DNA of 64,000 bases, taken from positions 3,038,001 through 3,102,000 of the forward strand of contig NZ_CP039250.1 of assembly GCF_004795895.1 (NCBI RefSeq). Reading direction: 5' to 3'. The notes beneath the pieces are model-generated. The model was not told the DNA's origin, ran no database searches, and worked only from the letters and a program-made list of their open reading frames with translations. Origin of the DNA: Sphingopyxis sp. PAMC25046 (lineage in GTDB: Bacteria > Pseudomonadota > Alphaproteobacteria > Sphingomonadales > Sphingomonadaceae). Of this stretch, positions 8,795 to 15,014 are shown one piece after another; position 1 is the stretch's first letter; each line of letters begins with the position of its first letter. The position numbers and the translations under genes are program-made.

Positions 8795-9226
8795 ATGAAC
8801 GCGATTGCCGAGCTTGAACGCACGATACCGACCGAGGCGCTGTTCGACCGATATCATGTCGGCTGGGAGACAAAGGATGCCGACCTGATCGCGTCGCTGC
8901 ACTCCGCCGACACCATTTTCCGGCTCCACGACGGATCGCCCGCGGTCGAGGGACGCGAGGCGCTGCGCGCGCATTGCCGGCATCTGTTCGCGACCTATGA
9001 TTTTTCGATGCTGATGGGCAAAAGGATCTTCGGCCGCGATTACTGGACCTTCGACTGGACGATGGTCCTGACGCTCGCGATGCCGGGCGGCACTGCCTTT
9101 GTCGCCCACGTCGGCATGCTCGACGTGATCACGGTCAATGCCGAGGGCGAGGTCGCGAGCAAGCATGTCTACCCCGACATCGCGCGGATGGAGTCGGCCT
9201 TCGCGCGGGCGGGAATCGCGCGCTAG
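8795..9226 (+). CDS. NTF2-like (SnoaL-type) protein
   Basis: A 143-residue NTF2-like fold protein. An N-terminal helix contains ALFDRYHVGWETKDADLIAS, the family's typical start, followed by FRLHDGSPAVEGREALRAHC and a strand-rich C-terminal half (DYWTFDWTMVLTLAMPGG). The ATG at 8795 has AGGAG 10 bases upstream. It is divergent from purT. The next gene downstream encodes an AraC regulator after 54 bases, so the two may be co-transcribed. The substrate is unknown. Confidence 0.78.
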   Translation: MNAIAELERTIPTEALFDRYHVGWETKDADLIASLHSADTIFRLHDGSPAVEGREALRAHCRHLFATYDFSMLMGKRIFGRDYWTFDWTMVLTLAMPGGTAFVAHVGMLDVITVNAEGEVASKHVYPDIARMESAFARAGIAR

Positions 9227-9280
9227 ATGGCGTCGCCGCCATGCTTGCGCGCCGACCCCGGCGGGTGAATAATCGCCCCC

Positions 9281-10015
9281 ATGCCTGACCCGGTGGCGCC
9301 TTTCCTCACCAGCTGTTTTCCGGTGGGGACGCGCGCGCTCGCGCCGCATGCCAATCTGGTGACGGCGGTGCTCGCCGGCCGGTCGGGGCCGCTGCGGCTC
9401 GAACGCGGCGGCCTTTGGGTCGAGGGCGATTTGCTGCTCGTCCGGCCGGGCATCGTCCACGGCGTCGCGCTCGCCGAGCGCGGCGCCGACGTCCTTTACC
9501 TCAACGGGCTGGCCTTTCCGTTCGATGCGCCGCTCGCCGTGGCGCTCGACGGCGCGTTGGCCCGCGTTGCGCGTGCTGCGGTTGACTGCGATGCGGCGGC
9601 GATTGCCGAGTTGCGCGATCGCCTCGCACCGCCGCGCGAGCCGGCATTGCCCCCCGACATGGCGGCGGTGGTTCGCGCGATCCACGGCGACCCGATGTGG
9701 CGGATGTCGCAGGACGATCTGGCGCAACGGCTCGGCATGGAACGGACGCAGGCGCTGCGCACGTTCCGCAGGTCGACAGGACAGGGCTTTCGCGAGTTCA
9801 AGCTGTGGTCGGCGCTGCAATTTGCGGCGCAGCAGATGGTGGGCGGCGCACTCGTCCGCACCGCCGCGATGGATGCCGGTTTTGCCGACACCGCGCATTT
9901 GTCGCGCGTGTTTCGCCATGTCTTCGGCCTCACGCCGAGCGAAGGGATCGCGGGGCTCGCCATCGCGCCCATCATCGCGCGCGATCGGGCGCTTCGCACC
10001 GCGACGCTTATGTGA
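9281..10015 (+). CDS. AraC-family transcriptional regulator
   Basis: A 244-residue regulator. The N-terminal 120 residues resemble a cupin-type sensing domain (LLVRPGIVHGVALAERGADV). The C-terminal 100 residues carry two helix-turn-helix motifs: SQDDLAQRLGMERTQALRTF followed by GQGFREFKLWSALQFAAQQM, then IAMDAGFADTAHLSRVF-like spacing (AAMDAGFADTAHLSRVFRHV) and FGLTPSE. These match the AraC/XylS consensus. No strong ribosome-binding site is seen before the ATG. The target is not evident. Confidence 0.85.
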   Translation: MPDPVAPFLTSCFPVGTRALAPHANLVTAVLAGRSGPLRLERGGLWVEGDLLLVRPGIVHGVALAERGADVLYLNGLAFPFDAPLAVALDGALARVARAAVDCDAAAIAELRDRLAPPREPALPPDMAAVVRAIHGDPMWRMSQDDLAQRLGMERTQALRTFRRSTGQGFREFKLWSALQFAAQQMVGGALVRTAAMDAGFADTAHLSRVFRHVFGLTPSEGIAGLAIAPIIARDRALRTATLM

Positions 10016-10056
10016 TAGCCTTCGTCCAACGCTGCGTAACAACCATGAGGTTGATT

Positions 10057-10368
10057 ATGACGGACGATTGGCGAGTGGATGACCTGGCGCTGTGCATCAG
10101 CCGGCACGAGCGCTACCCGCCCGAGGTTCGCCCGGGCGCCGTCTTCACGGTGCGCACCGTGTGGACAGATATGCCCGACCTTGTTGGCGGGACGTCCGGC
10201 ACCGCGCTGAAGTTTCGCGACGTGCCCGACCTCGGCCCGCGCGCTGCCTATTGCGCGCGCCGTTTCCGCAAGATCACGCCGGGTGCGCCCGACGATTTCG
10301 ATGCCGAAGTGATCGATTTACTCGCGGGCGCGGATTTACTCGCGGGCGCGAAGGATGTCTGCCGCTGA
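10057..10368 (+). CDS. Small conserved-looking hypothetical protein, 103 residues
   Basis: A 103-residue soluble protein starting MTDDWRVDDLALCISRHERY and containing GAVFTVRTVWTDMP and AYCARRFRKITPGAPDDFDA. GAGG six bases before the ATG at 10057 supports this start over the ATG at 10045. I do not recognise a named family; small proteins of this style occur in sphingomonad genomes and prophages, but no phage gene lies nearby. The C-terminus contains a duplicated hexapeptide (DLLAGADLLAGA) made by an 18-base tandem repeat. Confidence 0.6.
   Translation: MTDDWRVDDLALCISRHERYPPEVRPGAVFTVRTVWTDMPDLVGGTSGTALKFRDVPDLGPRAAYCARRFRKITPGAPDDFDAEVIDLLAGADLLAGAKDVCR
10315..10350 (+). repeat. Perfect 18-bp tandem duplication
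   Basis: GATTTACTCGCGGGCGCG occurs twice in direct succession, in frame, near the 3' end of the small hypothetical gene. It adds six residues (DLLAGA) and looks like a recent slippage event. Confidence 0.9.
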
Positions 10369-10468
10369 TCGCAGTTTTGCGCGAACTACGCGCTTTGATC
10401 GAGTGAACCGATAAGTGTGCCCAGAAAATTGGGGTTGAGTGCGGACGCCCGTCCTTATAGCTGGCACC

Positions 10469-10484
10469 TGCAAATCATTTTGCA
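10469..10484. promoter_or_regulatory. Inverted repeat in the ahpC leader
   Basis: TGCAAA-tcat-TTTGCA is a perfect 6-4-6 inverted repeat 29 bases before the ahpC start. A TATAG hexamer region at 10456-10461 may be the -10 box, which would put the repeat in the untranslated leader. A canonical OxyR site could not be made out. Confidence 0.35.
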
Positions 10485-10513
10485 GTGCAGCAAACAGAAG
10501 GAAACACTCTCCC

Positions 10514-11077
10514 ATGGGTATCATTGGAAGCTCGATCAAGCCGTTCAACGCCACCTCGTACCATCAGGGCAAGTTCGTCCCCGTGTCGGACGCCGACACC
10601 AAGGGCAAGTGGGGCGTTTTCTTCTTTTACCCCGCCGACTTCACCTTCGTTTGCCCGACCGAGCTCGAAGATCTCGCCGACCAGTATGAAACGCTGAAAG
10701 GCCTCGGCGTCGAAGTCTATGCCGTGTCGACCGACACGCATTTCAGCCACAAGGCATGGCACGACAGCTCGCCGGCGATCGGCAAGATCAACTATCACAT
10801 GCTGGGCGACCAGAACCACGTCCTCGCCAACAATTTCGGCGTGCTGCGTGAAGATTCGGGCCTTGCCGACCGCGCGACCTTCGTCGTCGATCCCGACGGC
10901 GTGATTCAGGTGATGGAAATCACCAGCGAAGGCGTCGGCCGCAACGCCGAGGAACTCGTCCGCAAGATCAAGGCCGCGGTCTATGTCCGCGCCAACCCCG
11001 GCCAGGTCTGCCCGGCGAAGTGGGAAGAGGGCGCCGAAACGCTCGCGCCCTCGATCGAACTCGTCGGCAAGATCTAA
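10514..11077 (+). CDS. ahpC: Alkyl hydroperoxide reductase subunit C (peroxiredoxin)
   Basis: AhpC, 187 residues, reduces H2O2 and organic peroxides in the cytoplasm and is recycled by AhpF. The peroxidatic cysteine is C47 in [12 protein letters not shown] and the resolving cysteine is C166 in [11 protein letters not shown], so it is a typical 2-Cys peroxiredoxin of the AhpC1 type. The length equals the E. coli protein. The chosen ATG gives the standard [11 protein letters not shown] start; an in-frame extension to 10439 is not used. ahpF follows after 115 bases with a hairpin between them. Peroxide induction through OxyR is likely from the family, but no site was proven. Confidence 0.98.
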   Translation: MGIIGSSIKPFNATSYHQGKFVPVSDADTKGKWGVFFFYPADFTFVCPTELEDLADQYETLKGLGVEVYAVSTDTHFSHKAWHDSSPAIGKINYHMLGDQNHVLANNFGVLREDSGLADRATFVVDPDGVIQVMEITSEGVGRNAEELVRKIKAAVYVRANPGQVCPAKWEEGAETLAPSIELVGKI

Positions 11078-11089
11078 GCCGAATTGCAG

Positions 11090-11116
11090 GACCGGGCGGG
11101 CGGCGCTCGCCCGGTC
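11090..11116 (+). terminator. Hairpin between ahpC and ahpF
   Basis: GACCGGGCG and CGCCCGGTC form a perfect 9-bp stem with a 9-base loop, 12 bases after the ahpC stop, followed by TTCGCTCCCTG. The weak T tract suggests partial termination, which would give more ahpC than ahpF transcript. Confidence 0.6.
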
Positions 11117-11192
11117 TTCGCTCCCTGAAAATATAAGATTCTGACGCCGCTTCCCGTGGCGAACCCTTGCCCCTGTCCGAAAGGCTCTCCCC

Positions 11193-12755
11193 ATGCCGAT
11201 GCTCGACGCCAACACGACCGCCCAGCTCAAAACCTATCTCGGCAACCTCCGTCGCCCGATCGAGCTGGTCGCGAGCCTCGACGCCTCACCCAAGTCGGCC
11301 GAGATGCGCAGCCTTGTCGAAGAGGTCGCGGCGCAGTCGGACCTCGTCACCGCGCGCTTCGACGGCGACGACGCCCGCCGCCCGTCCTTCGCGATCCGCG
11401 CCGATGAGGGTCGCGCCGAAGCGGTGTTCGCGGGGCTGCCGATGGGGCATGAATTCACCTCGCTGATCCTCGCGCTGCTCCATGTCGGCGGCCATCCGCC
11501 CAAGGAAGACGCCGAGCTGCTCGGCGCGGCGCGCGCGCTCGAAGGCGACTTCGTCTTCGAAACCTTCTTCTCGCTCTCGTGCCAGAATTGCCCCGACGTC
11601 GTGCAGGCGCTCAACATCATGGCGGCGCTCAATCCGAATATCCGCCACACGGCGATCGACGGCGCGCTGTTTCAGGAGGAAGTCGAGCGGCGTCAGGTGA
11701 TGGCTGTTCCGGCCGTCTTCCTGAACGGCGAACCCTTTGGGCAGGGCCGCATGGACCTCGCGCAGATCGTTGCGAAGCTCGACACCGGCGCGGTCGCGCG
11801 CGCGGCCGAAAAGATCGGCGCGAAGGAGCCGTTCGACGTGCTCGTCGTCGGCGGCGGCCCCGGCGGCGCCGCGGCGGCGATCTATGCCGCGCGCAAGGGC
11901 ATCCGCACCGGCATCGTCGCCGAACGCTTCGGCGGGCAGGTGCTCGACACGCTGGGGATCGAGAATTTCGTCTCGGTCCAGCACACCGAGGGGCCGAAGC
12001 TCGCGGCGCAGCTCGAGGCGCATGTGAAGGACTATGACGTCGACGTCATGAACGTGCAGGAAGCCGCCGAGCTGATCCCGGGCGGCGCGCACGGCCTGCA
12101 CGAAGTGAAGCTCAAGAGCGGCGCGAGCGTGAAGGGCAAGACGGTGATCCTGTCGACCGGCGCGCGCTGGCGCCAGATGGGCGTCCCCGGCGAGGCCGAA
12201 TATCGCAACAAGGGCGTGGCATACTGCACGCACTGCGACGGTCCCTTGTTCAAGGGCAAGCGCGTCGCGGTGATCGGCGGCGGCAATTCGGGCGTCGAGG
12301 CGGCGATCGACCTCGCCGGGCTCGTCGCGCATGTGACGCTGATCGAGTTCGACAGCCAGCTTCGCGCCGACGCGGTGCTGCAGACCAAGCTCAAGAGCCT
12401 GCCCAACGTCACGGTCATCACCTCGGCGCTCACCACCGAAGTGCTCGGCAATGGCGAGAAGGTCGTCGGCCTGCGCTATCGCGACCGCAACAAGGACGAG
12501 GAGCATCTGGTCGAACTCGAAGGCATCTTCGTCCAGATCGGCCTCATCCCGAACACCGAATGGCTCGGCAATGCGGTGGCGCTCAGCGATCGCGGCGAGA
12601 TCGAGGTCGATGCGCGCGGCGCGACGAGCCAGCCCGGCATATTCGCCGCGGGCGATGTGACGACTGTGCCCTACAAGCAGATCGTCATCGCAATGGGCGA
12701 AGGCTCAAAGGCATCGCTCTCGGCCTTCGATCACCTGATCCGGTCGGGCGCCTGA
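11193..12755 (+). CDS. ahpF: Alkyl hydroperoxide reductase subunit F
   Basis: AhpF, 520 residues, is the flavoprotein that passes electrons from NAD(P)H to AhpC. Residues 1-200 form the tandem thioredoxin-like N-terminal domain with redox pair C130/C133 (LSCQNCPDV). Residues 213-520 form the thioredoxin-reductase-like part with FAD motif [15 protein letters not shown], redox pair C345/C348 (YCTHCDGP), NAD motif [17 protein letters not shown], and the C-terminal [16 protein letters not shown]. Cysteine positions almost coincide with the E. coli protein. It lies directly downstream of ahpC. Confidence 0.97.
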   Translation: MPMLDANTTAQLKTYLGNLRRPIELVASLDASPKSAEMRSLVEEVAAQSDLVTARFDGDDARRPSFAIRADEGRAEAVFAGLPMGHEFTSLILALLHVGGHPPKEDAELLGAARALEGDFVFETFFSLSCQNCPDVVQALNIMAALNPNIRHTAIDGALFQEEVERRQVMAVPAVFLNGEPFGQGRMDLAQIVAKLDTGAVARAAEKIGAKEPFDVLVVGGGPGGAAAAIYAARKGIRTGIVAERFGGQVLDTLGIENFVSVQHTEGPKLAAQLEAHVKDYDVDVMNVQEAAELIPGGAHGLHEVKLKSGASVKGKTVILSTGARWRQMGVPGEAEYRNKGVAYCTHCDGPLFKGKRVAVIGGGNSGVEAAIDLAGLVAHVTLIEFDSQLRADAVLQTKLKSLPNVTVITSALTTEVLGNGEKVVGLRYRDRNKDEEHLVELEGIFVQIGLIPNTEWLGNAVALSDRGEIEVDARGATSQPGIFAAGDVTTVPYKQIVIAMGEGSKASLSAFDHLIRSGA

Positions 12756-12770
12756 CGAGCCCAAGCAAGC

Positions 12771-13256
12771 TCACGCCTCCGGCCACCTCTCCGTGTCATG
12801 GTCTGGATGCTGGTGGTTGCTTGCCTTGATCGCGCCGACATAGGCGGCCATCGTTTCCTCGGTCGTGCCTTCGGCCTTGATCGGCAGATTCTCGAACAGC
12901 GATAGCTGGCCTTCGAGGCCGAACTGCACGCGCGGGGGGAATTGCGACGGCTCGTCGAACGATCCGGTGGTCAGGTTGATATGCTTGCTGTCGAAATAAT
13001 CATAGGCAAGCGGTGTGCCGCATGTCCGGCAGAATCCGCGCGCGGCCTTTTCGGAGCTTTTGAACCATGTCGGCGCGCCGCGCGTCCACGTGATCGCATC
13101 GCGCGGCACACCAATCAGCGCGATGAAGAAATTACCCGCAGCCTTCTGGCACATGCGACAATGGCAGATGTGCGACGTGTCGAGCACGGCGGTGACATGA
13201 TAGCGCACCGTGCCGCACTGGCAGCCGCCCGACGCCTGTGTTTCGATCCTGTCCAT
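12771..13256 (-). CDS. GFA (CENP-V/GFA domain) family protein
   Basis: A 161-residue zinc-binding protein of the family that includes glutathione-dependent formaldehyde-activating enzyme. Zinc ligands are visible as C12/C14 (GGCQCGTVRYH), C31/C33/C36 (CHCRMCQKAAG) and C76/C79 (GFCRTCGTPLAY). Most members of this family have unknown substrates, so an enzymatic role with formaldehyde should not be assumed. It converges with ahpF (15-base gap). A glutathione transferase gene lies upstream on the same strand, 89 bases away. Confidence 0.88.
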   Translation of the reverse strand: MDRIETQASGGCQCGTVRYHVTAVLDTSHICHCRMCQKAAGNFFIALIGVPRDAITWTRGAPTWFKSSEKAARGFCRTCGTPLAYDYFDSKHINLTTGSFDEPSQFPPRVQFGLEGQLSLFENLPIKAEGTTEETMAAYVGAIKASNHQHPDHDTERWPEA

Positions 13257-13309
13257 GACGCATTGCTATCACAAGGCGGCGCGCGCTCACAATGGCGCGC
13301 GCGGGGAGT

Positions 13310-13339
13310 GGTTGCGCGGCGACGATGCGCCGCGCAACC
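13310..13339. terminator. Strong 12-bp GC hairpin downstream of the GST gene
   Basis: GGTTGCGCGGCG-acgatg-CGCCGCGCAACC is a perfect 12-bp stem six bases beyond the GST stop on the minus strand. No T run follows, so termination may need Rho or the hairpin may protect the mRNA end. Confidence 0.5.
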
Positions 13340-13345
13340 GCCCCA

Positions 13346-14050
13346 TCAGGCACCGTAACGCTCGACCACCTCGGCGAGCGGAACATGGCCGAGACAGACG
13401 CCGCTGCCGACCGCGCTTTCGCCGCTTTCGAGCGCGGTCGCATAGACGACCGCCGGATCGGCCTCCAATCGCGCGCGCAGCGCCGCGAGTTTCGGCCAAT
13501 GCACGGGCTCGGCGACCTCGTGGAACTCGAGCCAGCGCGCGATTCCAACGAACAGCGCGTCGGCCAGCGTCGGCCGGTCTCGGACCAGATAGGGACCTTC
13601 GCCGACCATTGCTTCGAGCTTGTCGTGGCGCCCGATCACCGCCTCCTTGCCAAATTCGCGCAATGATGCCTGCAGTGCCGGGCGCGGCGGGTCCATTTCG
13701 AGCGCGACCCACAGCGGGGTGAAGGCACCAGTGAAGCCGGTGTTGATGAACGCCATGATCTGCCGCATCCGGTCGCCTTCGGACGACATCGGATCGGGGC
13801 TGATCCGCCGTTCATCGTCGCGCGCGGCGAGCCAGTGCGCGATCGCCATCGTTTCGGTGAGCACCTTGCCCTCGTCCGTGATCAGCGCCGGCGTTTCGTG
13901 CCGTGGGTTGATGCGGGCATAGGCCGGCTCGCGCATTTCGCCGAGCATGTCGACGCGGCACAGGCGATAGGGTTTGCCCAGCCATTCGAGGGCCGCGACA
14001 AGCCCCATGGAACTTCCCAGCGGGAAGCCATAGATAAGGATCGGTTCCAA
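13346..14050 (-). CDS. Glutathione S-transferase family protein
   Basis: A 234-residue protein of the glutathione transferase superfamily. The N-terminal thioredoxin-like domain holds PILIYGFPLGSSMGLVAALE, then INPRHETPALITDEGKVLTE, the usual glutathione-binding turn with cis-Pro, and ETMAIAHWLA. The C-terminal helical domain includes YLVRDRPTLADALFVGIARW. The start is taken as TTG at 14050 because GGAG lies seven bases upstream and the protein then begins at the first strand; no in-frame ATG fits. It is divergent from an HxlR regulator, which probably controls it. Confidence 0.85.
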   Translation of the reverse strand: MEPILIYGFPLGSSMGLVAALEWLGKPYRLCRVDMLGEMREPAYARINPRHETPALITDEGKVLTETMAIAHWLAARDDERRISPDPMSSEGDRMRQIMAFINTGFTGAFTPLWVALEMDPPRPALQASLREFGKEAVIGRHDKLEAMVGEGPYLVRDRPTLADALFVGIARWLEFHEVAEPVHWPKLAALRARLEADPAVVYATALESGESAVGSGVCLGHVPLAEVVERYGA

Positions 14051-14120
14051 TGTATTGCTCCATCGTCTTCTTGAAGGGGGGAGCTGCGCAGCGGTTTGAG
14101 ATATAGGGCGCCCGGCGCCC

Positions 14121-14133
14121 GCGTAAATTACGC
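14121..14133. promoter_or_regulatory. Palindrome between GST and HxlR genes
   Basis: GCGTAA-a-TTACGC is a perfect odd palindrome in the 97-base divergent gap, 15 bases before the hxlR-like start. A site of this kind and position fits autoregulation and control of the divergent GST gene by the HxlR protein. Confidence 0.5.
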
Positions 14134-14147
14134 ACCTTTTTGTAACC

Positions 14148-14501
14148 ATGGGGACGATGATGAAGGATCTGGTTTCGCGTTGTCCGATCGAGGAAGTGAT
14201 GCAGCTATTGAGCGGCCGCTGGCCGACCTTGCTGATCTATTATCTCAGCGACGGGATGAAGCGGTTCAGCGACTTGCGCCGCGACAATCCGACGATCTCG
14301 CACAAGATGCTGACGCTCGAGCTGCGCAAGCTCGAGGATGCGGGGATCGTCCGGCGCACCGAGTTCGACGGCTATCCGCGGCGTGTCGAATATGATCTGA
14401 CGGTGGACGGCGAGCGGCTCGTTCCGCTGATCGACGCGCTCGGCGACTGGTGGGATACGGTCACCCCTGCATCGGCCGTCGCGGAGGCCATCGCCCAATG
14501 A
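14148..14501 (+). CDS. HxlR-family transcriptional regulator
   Basis: A 117-residue winged helix-turn-helix protein. C12 in SRCPIEEVMQLLSGRW sits where many HxlR proteins have a redox-sensitive cysteine. The recognition region is FSDLRRDNPTISHKMLTLEL and the wing is RRTEFDGYPRRVEYDLTVDG. GGGGACG ahead of the third in-frame ATG at 14157 makes a slightly shorter protein possible. It is divergent from a glutathione transferase gene and its TGA overlaps the ATG of the AAC(3)-I-like gene, so the two are coupled. A redox or electrophile signal is plausible by family but not shown. Confidence 0.88.
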   Translation: MGTMMKDLVSRCPIEEVMQLLSGRWPTLLIYYLSDGMKRFSDLRRDNPTISHKMLTLELRKLEDAGIVRRTEFDGYPRRVEYDLTVDGERLVPLIDALGDWWDTVTPASAVAEAIAQ

Positions 14502-14953
14502 TCGTCCGCCGGCTGGGAACGGGCGACGTCGCGGCGGCGCGCGCGCTCAACACCGTCTACGCCGCCGCCTTCGACGATCCCGTCACCTACCGCGCCGACC
14601 GGCCCGACGACGCCTGGCTCGCACGCCAGCTCGGCCGCGACGGTGTCATCATCCTCGTCGCCGAGCGCGACGGTGTCGTCGTCGGCGGCCTCACCGCCTA
14701 TGATCTTCCCAAGATCGAGGCGGCGCGCAGCGAAATCTATCTTTACGATCTCGCGGTCGACGAAGCGTACCGCCGCCGCGGCATCGCCACCGCGCTGATC
14801 GCCGAACTCCAGCATATCGCCGCCGAGACCGGCGCGTGGGCGGTCTTCGTCCAGGCCGATTATGTTGATCCGCCAGCGATCGCGCTATACACCAAACTCG
14901 GCACCCGCGAAGAGGTCCTGCATTTCGACCTGCCGCCACGCCCGCGCGGCTGA
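14498..14953 (+). CDS. GNAT acetyltransferase, AAC(3)-I-like
   Basis: A 151-residue GNAT protein closely patterned on aminoglycoside 3-N-acetyltransferase type I. The segments GGLTAYDLPKIEAARSEIYL, YDLAVDEAYRRRGIATALI, FVQADYVDPPAIALYTKLG and TREEVLHFDL follow the AAC(3)-I enzymes almost block by block, including the acetyl-CoA pyrophosphate loop RRRGIA. AAC(3)-I enzymes acetylate gentamicin-type drugs. This copy is chromosomal, with normal base composition, coupled to an HxlR gene through an ATGA overlap, and has no integron around it. It may be a housekeeping relative with a different substrate; resistance is not implied by sequence alone. Confidence 0.82.
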   Translation: MIVRRLGTGDVAAARALNTVYAAAFDDPVTYRADRPDDAWLARQLGRDGVIILVAERDGVVVGGLTAYDLPKIEAARSEIYLYDLAVDEAYRRRGIATALIAELQHIAAETGAWAVFVQADYVDPPAIALYTKLGTREEVLHFDLPPRPRG

Positions 14954-15014
14954 GAAGAAGAAAGCGGGAACATCGCGCTAGGCCGTCCGCGCCGCCGCTG
15001 CTACACCCCGCGCC

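Noticed and set aside
10369..10513. OxyR binding site before ahpC
   Set aside because: I looked for the ATAG-n7-CTAT pattern and found no convincing match; only a short inverted repeat and a weak promoter are visible.
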